DNA from: Eucommia ulmoides
Taxonomy: Eukaryota > Streptophyta > Magnoliopsida > Garryales > Eucommiaceae
Direction of reading: 5' to 3'
Assembly (NCBI GenBank): GCA_016647705.1
Contig: CM028335.1
Span: 24,778,905-24,842,904, forward strand
DNA length: 64,000 nt
Shown: in pieces, positions 57,885 to 64,000 of the stretch
Position numbering within the stretch: the stretch's first letter is position 1
Layout: every line of letters begins with the position of its first letter
The notes under the pieces: generated by a model
The model's database searches: none
The model's input: the letters and a program-made list of their open reading frames with translations, nothing else
What the model was told of the DNA's origin: nothing
Position numbers and translations under genes: made by a program

Positions 57885-58796
57885 TTAAACTTCTTGTATA
57901 GAAGAAAGGGATTTTAGATTCTTGACAGCTTCTGTCTGTCCTGAATCTACTGTAATACCGAGTTGATTAACTACGAAACCAAGAAACTTGTCGAAAGTGA
58001 CCCCAAAAGTGCACTTTTTAGGATTCAATTTCATATCGTACCTTCTTAGAACAAAAAAAACATCAGCCAAATGGGAGAGGTAATCTGTTCGCTTAGAACT
58101 TTTAACCAGCATATCACCTATATAAACTTCCATGGTGGTCCTAATTTGATTTTGAAAAATACGATTCACCAACCGCTGATAAGTAACACCTACATTTCTC
58201 AAACTGAAAGGCATTACTTTATAATAATAGGTACCTTTTGGTTTGATAAATGATGTTCCTTCCTCATCTTGCTGATCTATGTGAATTTGATTGTAGCTTG
58301 AGTAAGCATCCATCATGGACAGGTGTTGATGCCCAGCAGTAGCATCAACTATCTGATCAATCCTCAGCATCAGATCACAGTCTTTAGGGCATGCTTGATT
58401 TAGATCGATAAAATCCACACACATCCTCTATTTTCTATTCTTCTTTTTGACAAGAACTGGATTAGCCAACCATCTGGGGTATGTTATTTCCCTGATGTGG
58501 CCAATAGAAAGCAATTTTTTCACTTCATTTTTAATTACTTGTTCTTTCTTAGGACTGAATGTCCTTCTTTTTTGCTGAACTGGAGGATACGATCTGCAAA
58601 TGTCTAAACAATGAACAACAACATCTGTACTTATTCCTTTCATATCAGCCGACGACCAAGCAAAAATGTCCAAGTTCATTTGAAGTAGTTTTCTAATCTC
58701 TACTTCCTCAGTCTGGCTTAATGATTCGCCAATCATAAGCTTCTGAGTTTTATTATTGAAAGTTACCTGTTTAACTTGCTCAGTAGGTTGAATCAC
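57885..58796 (-). pseudogene. Tat reverse transcriptase
   Basis: FAWSSADMKGISTDVVVHCL, KNEVKKLLSIGHIREITYPR and WLANPVLVKKKN open the domain. After a stop: CVDFIDLNQACPKDCDLMLR, HLSMMDAYSSYNQIHIDQQD, SFIKPKGTYYYKVMPFSLRN, and the catalytic box at 58113-58124, which reads YIGD where YIDD is needed. MKLNPKKCTFGVTFDKFLGF closes it. Loss of the first aspartate and the stops at 58425-58430 and 57885-57887 make it inactive. Confidence 0.85.
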
Positions 58797-59860
58797 ACTG
58801 GTGTATTATCTAAAATCATTAATCTCTCCTGACGTGTCCACAGATGGACCTACTTCATGAACTTTCTTTGATTGCTATAAAGAAGAGTTTTTACCATTCA
58901 TAGCTATGGAAAAACATTGCCTTGAAGAGGCTTGATCTCCTCCTATAACTGCCACTGAATCTCCTCTGGAATACTTTGGTAATACGTTGATGCTACAGCT
59001 CTCATCGTGTGTAACCAAGAACGGCCCAAAATGGTATTGTATGGCGATATGAAGTCTATCACCATGAACTCCATGGCCTTGGTGTAACCTTGCTCCTCCT
59101 TATTGGAAGTGACTGACAAAATAATTTTGCCACAAGGAGAAGTAAGCTCGCTATTAAATCATACCATAACAGTCTGTGTTGAGCTCACGTCTGAGCTCGA
59201 CACTCCCATCTGTTTCAAAGTACTAACAAAGATAATATTTGTTGAGCTACCATTATCAATCAAGATACGTCCGACCTGGAAACATGAGATCAACAAAGAT
59301 ATGACTAAGGCATCTTCATGAGGGTGAACAATCCCTCTACAATCATTCTCAGAAAAGGTAATAATAGGGCCTGGCTTTGTTATCGCCAATGACTCCCCAT
59401 AATAACGTTCCAACGTCACTTCACGTACCTTTCTTTTTCATGCACGATTGGACTCCCCAGTATTCGGTCCGACTAAATTTATCATAAAGATTACCTCTCG
59501 ATTTTCTTTGGGATGCTCTTCTTTCCACTCTCTTTCTCGACGTTCTTCACCTCGGCTATCACGTCTGGACCTCTTCTTATACCTAGGACGATCTTGCATA
59601 TAATCCCGCAATGTTTCCAAGTCTGCAAGTCGCCTGATCTCCTTCTGAAGCTCCCAGCAATCATCTGTATTGTGACCATGATCCTTATGGAAATCACAAT
59701 ACTTAGAACAATTCTTTTGATTTGACTTAGTGGTCTATCTGGGAGGCCATTGAATTATATCAGACGTATGAATCTCCTGCAAGATCCATGAGATTAGCAT
59801 GCGTAATCCAGGAAGACTTGATTTCTAGTGAACTACTGGCTTAGAATTTGAACTCCTTGA
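58797..59860 (-). pseudogene. Tat zinc knuckle and aspartic protease
   Basis: On the minus strand a CCHC-like knuckle CDFHKDHGHNTDDCWELQKE (about 59640-59700) is followed by an Arg/Lys-rich stretch. The protease reads VTLERYYGESLAITKPGPII, HPHEDALVISLLISCFQVGR and ILIDNGSSTNIIF with active site DNGS at 59246-59257, usual for Tat. MEFMVIDFISPYNTILGRSW completes the fold (about 58990-59080). It is in frame with gag apart from stops near 59436, 59160 and 58945. Confidence 0.8.
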
Positions 59861-60964
59861 CTAGTCTTTGCGCCTATCAGACGTGCTAGTTTTAGCCTTG
59901 CCAATGTCTTTCTCATTTTGCCTGGGATGATCACGAAATAACCCATTGCCTTCTCTAACCAGTTTTACATCTTCAAGCTTCATGTAAGGCTTGGATTTCT
60001 CCATCAGCTCCGTCATACTCCGAGGGCACTTTTTGATTAAAGAATCTTGGAATCGGCCAGGACACAAACCTGATGTAAAAGCATTGATAACAAGGTTTGT
60101 ATCACAATCTTCAATGCAAGTCAGTTCCTCATTAAACCGGCTCATATACTGACACAAATTTTCTCATTTCTCTTGACGCAAAGCTAGTAGGAAATCCGGT
60201 CCTTTCATTAACCTCTGAAAAGTTATGAAACGATTGATAAACGTCTTTCTGAACTCTTTAAACGACATTATAGAGTTCGCAGGAAGAGAATTCAGCCATT
60301 CAAGAGTTGATCCCTTCAGAGTGGTCACAAAAGCTCTACAAATGGTGGAATAGCTGGAATTATACAAATTCATGACATGTTTGAACTGTCGGATATGGTC
60401 CACTAGATCAGTTCTGCCATCATACTTTTCAAACTTCGTTGGATTGAACCTTTCAGAAAGTGGAATAGCTAGTATTTCCGGGAAGAATGGCATATCAGTA
60501 CCCTTCAATAATGCATCCAGCTCGTCCAAAGGCCGAACTCTCTCCACTTTACTCCTGATCTGCCGATGTAAATCAACAGTCTCGGTTTGAATACTGGTCC
60601 CTCGTTCTGGTTGATAGCTGGCCTTTCCTTGGGCAGGCCGTTCTTCATAAAATTGAGGATCAGCATTCCGTGGAGTTTCTACATCTTTCCTGACTCCATG
60701 AGTACTCGTATTAACCTATGACCTATTATTAGCGATTATGCCAGCCATGTACTTGATAGTTTCTACCATCTCGGCCATTTTCGCGTTAAGAGCGTCTATC
60801 TTAACATCCATATTTACTGCAATGGATGGCATATCAGACAGAATCTCTTCACGCTGCTTCGAATGATCATCTTCGTGCTATTCCTTAGGTACATCTAGGA
60901 CTGACGGCGGTGGTAAGTCATTATTCTGACTAGTCACCAGTGCCCTAGCTCGCAAGTGCATCAT
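59861..60964 (-). pseudogene. gag: Tat gag
   Basis: The start is taken at the ATG at 60964 (MMHLRARALVTSQNNDLPPP), which keeps one frame through to 59861. The N-terminal part has MDVKIDALNAKMAEMVETIK. The gag core reads AIPLSERFNPTKFEKYDGRT, DHIRQFKHVMNLYNSSYSTI, FVTTLKGSTLEWLNSLPANS and IMSFKEFRKTFINRFITFQR, a close fit to plant Tat gag. Stops near 60880, 60717 and 60161-60163 interrupt it. It would form the particle shell and bind RNA. Confidence 0.85.
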
Positions 60965-60992
60965 ATCAGCAATATAGTATTTTACGTCCGTG

Positions 60993-61010
60993 TTCCCACA
61001 GACGGCACCA
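60993..61010 (-). other. Primer-binding site of the Tat element
   Basis: On the minus strand TGGTGCCGTCTGTGGGAA lies two bases past the LTR. It is one change from the TGGCGCCGTCTGTGGGAA site usual in plant Tat/Retand elements. I do not assign the tRNA. Confidence 0.8.
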
Positions 61011-61012
61011 AA

Positions 61013-61522
61013 TGATGTAGCCAAAAATCCTCAATCACGTGTCAATCTCCACACGTACTAGAAAATCTTTCGTCTTTCTTCCTTACCTGCAAAACCGTGA
61101 ATTCTAATGGGGAACACCGGTGTGGTGTCAACCAAAGAACCTCCAGCATGAGAATAAGTTAGTCTGAATATAGTGAGAATAAATTGCACACCAAATTCCA
61201 GTCCCCATACCCAGTTACCTTCTTCCCTTTTATAGGGTGATCTGCTTGTTATCTCTTGAATGAAAATATCATTCAGTTATTCATATCCCTCTTCCGTTAC
61301 GTATGATATTCATTATCCCCGTATTTAAGAGAGAATATCTGTAACGATCCCCATTAATCATGGACTGTTACAGTCAATTTAGACTTATCTTAACATATAC
61401 AGGTTTAGACCCAAACTCTGAAATGACTGTTACCTCTTTGGCTTTTGACACATTGGGCTTATACATACCCAATTAGGATTTTATACCTAGGTCAGTTTGG
61501 GGCGGGAGTTTTACACAAATCA
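61013..61522 (-). repeat. 5' LTR of the Tat element
   Basis: 510 bp. On the minus strand it begins TGATTTGTGTAAAACTCC and ends GGCTACATCA. Pairs with 39548-40022 and 50655-50829. Confidence 0.88.
61228..61234 (-). promoter_or_regulatory. Probable TATA box of the Tat 5' LTR
   Basis: On the minus strand CCCTATAAAAGGGAAG, conserved at the matching place in the 3' LTR (about 39768). Confidence 0.6.
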
Positions 61523-61527
61523 TTTAA

Positions 61528-61932
61528 TTATTTATAATGCTTGAAGGAAACATTATAGTTTGTGCCCCCCTAGTTTGTAATTTATGTATTATACTCTTCA
61601 AGTTATTTGGAATAATTCAAATTTACTAAGAATTAGATGATACAAAAATAGATCAAATAACATCCCCTACTAGAGTGGACTATATTAGATAACTCGACTA
61701 AGTTGTGAAACTAGTATATGAACTTCATGTGATGTATGTGATGATTTTATACAGTAATAACATGATAGGTAAGATTAAGAAAGGTTCAGTGCTAATAAGA
61801 TTTTCTAAAATATTTGTTACCAATCAAAGACTTTAAGGGATAATACAAGATACCCTTATTAAAATACTAGAAAATTGAAGGAATTATACAAGACCAGTTT
61901 GGGACTAACTCTTCGGTCTATCCTTGAGCATA
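61528..61932. other. Intergenic DNA
   Basis: AT-rich flank of the Tat element, no gene seen. Confidence 0.5.
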
Positions 61933-62130
61933 CACTACAAGAATAAATGCCTTTTATCATGCTTTATAAATATAATTTTTCTCGTTTTTTATTTAAACTG
62001 TGATTGTAAAAATATAAGTGAAATTTAATCTCATTTAAAATTTATTGTGGGATTAAAAATATTTTTATCACATTTTTTAAATAAATGTAATAATAAGTAA
62101 ATAGTTTTTATCACATATTTTTATTAAAAG
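61933..62130 (+). mobile_element. Possible CACTA transposon terminus
   Basis: CACTACAAGAATAAATGCC matches the conserved end of plant CACTA elements (CACTACAAGAA). The next 200 bp carry short repeats of the type ATCACAT/AAGTGA and are AT-rich, as CACTA subterminal regions often are. The other end is not seen before the window ends, so length and target duplication are unknown. Confidence 0.45.
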
Positions 62131-62499
62131 TGAGATATTTGGTGTTGGTGAAAAAAAGAACGCTAAGCTGAGGGAAAAAAAAGGCGTTGTTCAACGATCT
62201 TTGCCCGCGCTCATGTCGAAACACGAAATACACTTTCCTTCCTTGTTCATTCAAGCTAAAAGAACCCTCGCAAGACCTAATGATACCATGTTCACCTTGC
62301 TGCGCCGATCTCCCATCACACTAGGTTCACCGCTATATTACTCATCTTGCACACACCATCATCTTCGTTGTGCCTCTTTCTGGTCAATCATACGTCGCTC
62401 CAGGCCTAGCAGCCGTGTTTTCCTCTCCCCAATGACCTCTATCCCCTCTCTCTTCCTCTCACCGACGGCTAAGTAATTTGATGTTTAATTCGCCTTTTA
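62131..62499 (+). other. Gene-like CT-rich segment
   Basis: 62201-62476 is open on the plus strand (begins MPALMSKHEIHFPSLFIQAK) and has higher GC and C/T content than its surroundings, like a gene start or leader. No protein family recognised. It may be captured host DNA inside the CACTA element. Confidence 0.3.
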
Positions 62500-62725
62500 T
62501 TGGTTCAAATTCATGTGAAATCTAGATTCATCATTGATTGATTGAACGTTTTGTGAACTCTATTAAAAGATTTAAGAATCATTTGTTCAAATTCATGTGA
62601 AATCTAGATTCAACTTTGATTGTTTGAACTTTATGTGGACTCTATTAGAAGATTCAAGACTCATTGGTTCAACTTCGTGTGAAATCTAGATTCTATCTTT
62701 GATTGATTGAACTTTATGTGAAATT
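62500..62725 (+). repeat. 82-bp tandem repeat, about 2.7 copies
   Basis: Copies start at 62501, 62583 and 62665. Each contains TGTGAAATCTAGATTC, TTGATTG.TTGAAC, and the first two TCTATTA.AAGATT. Divergence is near 10-15% by eye. Confidence 0.88.
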
Positions 62726-63624
62726 GGAATTGGAATTGGAGTGGATTAGTGGAATCGGAATTTTTCTTGCACTTTAATTTCCAGATTTCTGTTTCCATTT
62801 TAATTCATATTGATTAATCTGTGTATTATCCGAATGCCTCTACTTTGTTCAGTTTTTTTTCTTGTTCAAGCTTTGTTTCAGGTCTGTCTTTTTATAGCAC
62901 TATTTTGTTGTTTCCTTGCTTCATTTCCAGTTTTATTGCTCCAATTTTTTTGTGCATACTATGTGTTTGTCCTATTTTTTTGCTCAGTTTTCCCTTTTAC
63001 AGTTTCATTTAGAGTGTCTTTCTTACCAATTTAGAGTTTTATTGTGCAAAATTAAATGCTTGTTGATCGTTGCTCTGCTCCAATAATTTCTTCTTCTAAT
63101 TGTTGCTATGTTTCTGTTTATTGCCCTATTTTTTCTTTCTAACCTATATTTCTGTTTCTATTTCATGTTTCTGTTTCTGAACCTAAAAAAATTGTTTTAT
63201 GTTTCAGTTTCATGTTTCTGTTTCTGAACTCTTTTCCATCTCACAGACATTGGCTTTAATCTCATCAACTTCGGGATAATCAGACATTATTTGCCTTTTG
63301 AGATTGACACAATTATGAAAAAACAAAAAAGTCATGTGTTGTTATACCCTTCCTTAAGCCACTTAGATCTAGTTTTTTTTTTTGTTTCAAGTACCTGTTT
63401 TACTATAGCATATGAGACCTTTAATTTGCATAAGCAGAATTACTTTTGATATTGAATCACACACTAAAGCTGTGCTTGTTTAGTGTTTCTATTTCTACCC
63501 AAAAAAAGGGAACAGAAATAGAAATATGGGAAGCAAAAAGTAAATCTGTTTTTCTCCTAATTTCTGGGAACAAATTCAATTGTTGCCAAATTTTGATTTT
63601 TATTCCCAGAGCACCAAGTGTAGC
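62726..63624. other. T-rich non-coding DNA, intron-like
   Basis: T-rich on the plus strand with GTTTCTGTTTCTG runs. Open frames here (62810-63034) are low-complexity Phe/Leu/Ser translations of T-rich DNA. No gene seen. Confidence 0.4.
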
Positions 63625-63999
63625 TGCTATGTTCTTCAGCTCAACAAGCGAATTAGGCAGCCTAATCAACTTCCTAGACTCTGTGCAACAACTTCTTCTT
63701 TTAACCACATGATGGCCTCTATAGATGCTCACTCTTGTAGAACTCACCCCTTTGACATTCCCCCACTTGCCACCTTTCTCCTCTTCATACCTATCAAAAA
63801 TCACTCCCTCTGGTGAGCTATCCACCACCATTATCCGGTGACCCACCTCCTATTTTTGTAGAATTTTGCTCAAATCCACCGAAGAAAACTCGTATTTGTC
63901 ACTTATCTGAGCTCCATTCGTCACTAGAAACTGCACTATATGTACGTGATTCTCGGCTATCGTGATTTGAATAGCCGTCAGCACGTGTTGATCCTTTGA
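63625..63999 (-). pseudogene. Shaker-type K+ channel C-terminal fragment (ankyrin end and KHA domain)
   Basis: The minus-strand frame from the window edge reads TAIQITIAENHVHIVQFLVT (end of the ankyrin repeats), then VDLSKILQK, a TAG stop at 63850-63852, and EVGHRIMVVDSSPEGVIFDR, RVSIYRGHHVVKRRSCCTES, KLIRLPNSLVELKNIA. The last part matches the KHA domain that ends plant AKT-type inward potassium channels. Similarity stops at about 63625 where KHA should continue, at a place where an intron is plausible (AACATAGCAG followed by CTACACTT, not a GT donor). The stop and the lost donor point to a pseudogene or captured fragment. The N-terminal channel part would lie beyond the window. Confidence 0.6.
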
Positions 64000-64000
64000 G

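Larger units (their letters stand above)
39548..61522 (-). mobile_element. Tat-clade Ty3/gypsy element with antisense ORFs and tandem-repeat 3' region
   Basis: The 5' LTR lies at 61013-61522 and the 3' LTR at 39548-40022 plus 50655-50829, on the minus strand, with target duplication TTTAA at 39543-39547 and 61523-61527. gag, PR, RT, RNase H, a second RNase H-like region and integrase follow in gypsy order (RT before integrase). The second RNase H-like region after the usual one, the DNGS protease and the GTGCCGTCTGTGGGAA primer site place it in the Tat group. Extra plus-strand ORFs and a tandem array downstream of pol are known for Retand-type relatives. An Athila-like LTR, itself split by a chromovirus, interrupts its 3' LTR. 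Confidence 0.88.

Noticed and set aside
62810..63034. A membrane protein from a Phe/Leu-rich ORF
   Set aside because: The composition follows from T-rich intron-like DNA. Two overlapping frames give similar low-complexity translations.

Overview
This window is plant nuclear DNA from a transposon-dense, AT-rich intergenic region, most likely of a flowering plant. The evidence is the mix of plant LTR-retrotransposon lineages: Ty1/copia with Met-tRNA primer sites, Athila-like with an Asp-tRNA primer site, a Tekay-like chromovirus, a Tat-clade gypsy element with two RNase H-like regions, and a TRIM. Mutator-type and CACTA-type DNA transposons and scraps of plant genes (a CDPK kinase and a Shaker K+ channel) are also present. 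I found no complete host gene, no RNA gene and no CRISPR array. Every element coding region is broken by stops, frameshifts or deletions.

Layout. 1-2793 is a 2.8-kb Tekay-like LTR cut by the window edge. 2794-4830 is unassigned DNA with repeated 16-18-bp palindromes. Nest 1 (4831-19761) is a copia element (LTRs of 404 and 403 bp, TSD GTTTG) holding an 8-kb non-autonomous Athila-like element (10432-18435, TSD GCTAC). 20682-22320 is a probable Pack-MULE with ~80-bp terminal inverted repeats and a CDPK N-lobe fragment. 22573-23255 is a 683-bp foldback Mutator-type MITE with a perfect 9-bp TSD.

Nest 2 (about 23739-38821) is a TRIM on the minus strand. Its 3' LTR was hit by a minus-strand copia element (23788-36024, TSD ATACC), which was itself hit by a second Athila-like element (28775-33848). 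The TRIM interior carries a probable 2.1-kb solo copia LTR (36333-38412). 38822-39547 holds an unrecognised short ORF and a poly(C)-poly(A) tract.

Nest 3 (39548-61522, TSD TTTAA) is a minus-strand Tat-clade element with gag, protease, RT, RNase H, a second RNase H-like region, integrase, a hairpin tandem array, and plus-strand (antisense) coiled-coil ORFs. Its 3' LTR is split by an Athila-like solo LTR, and that LTR is split by a Tekay-like chromovirus (40750-49876, TSD TATAC). 61933 onwards may be a CACTA terminus, followed by gene-like scraps that end in a Shaker K+ channel C-terminus (63625-63999, minus), cut by the window edge.

The most unusual theme is that several unrelated LTR families carry arrays of short palindromes or hairpins whose arms differ between copies while complementarity is kept. 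In the Athila-like LTRs these lie just upstream of the TATA box and change core between families (CCGCGG versus CCTAGG). In the Tekay-like LTR they are TCCGC-loop-GCGGA hairpins. In the Tat element they are 25-bp hairpin monomers arranged as a 75-bp higher-order repeat.
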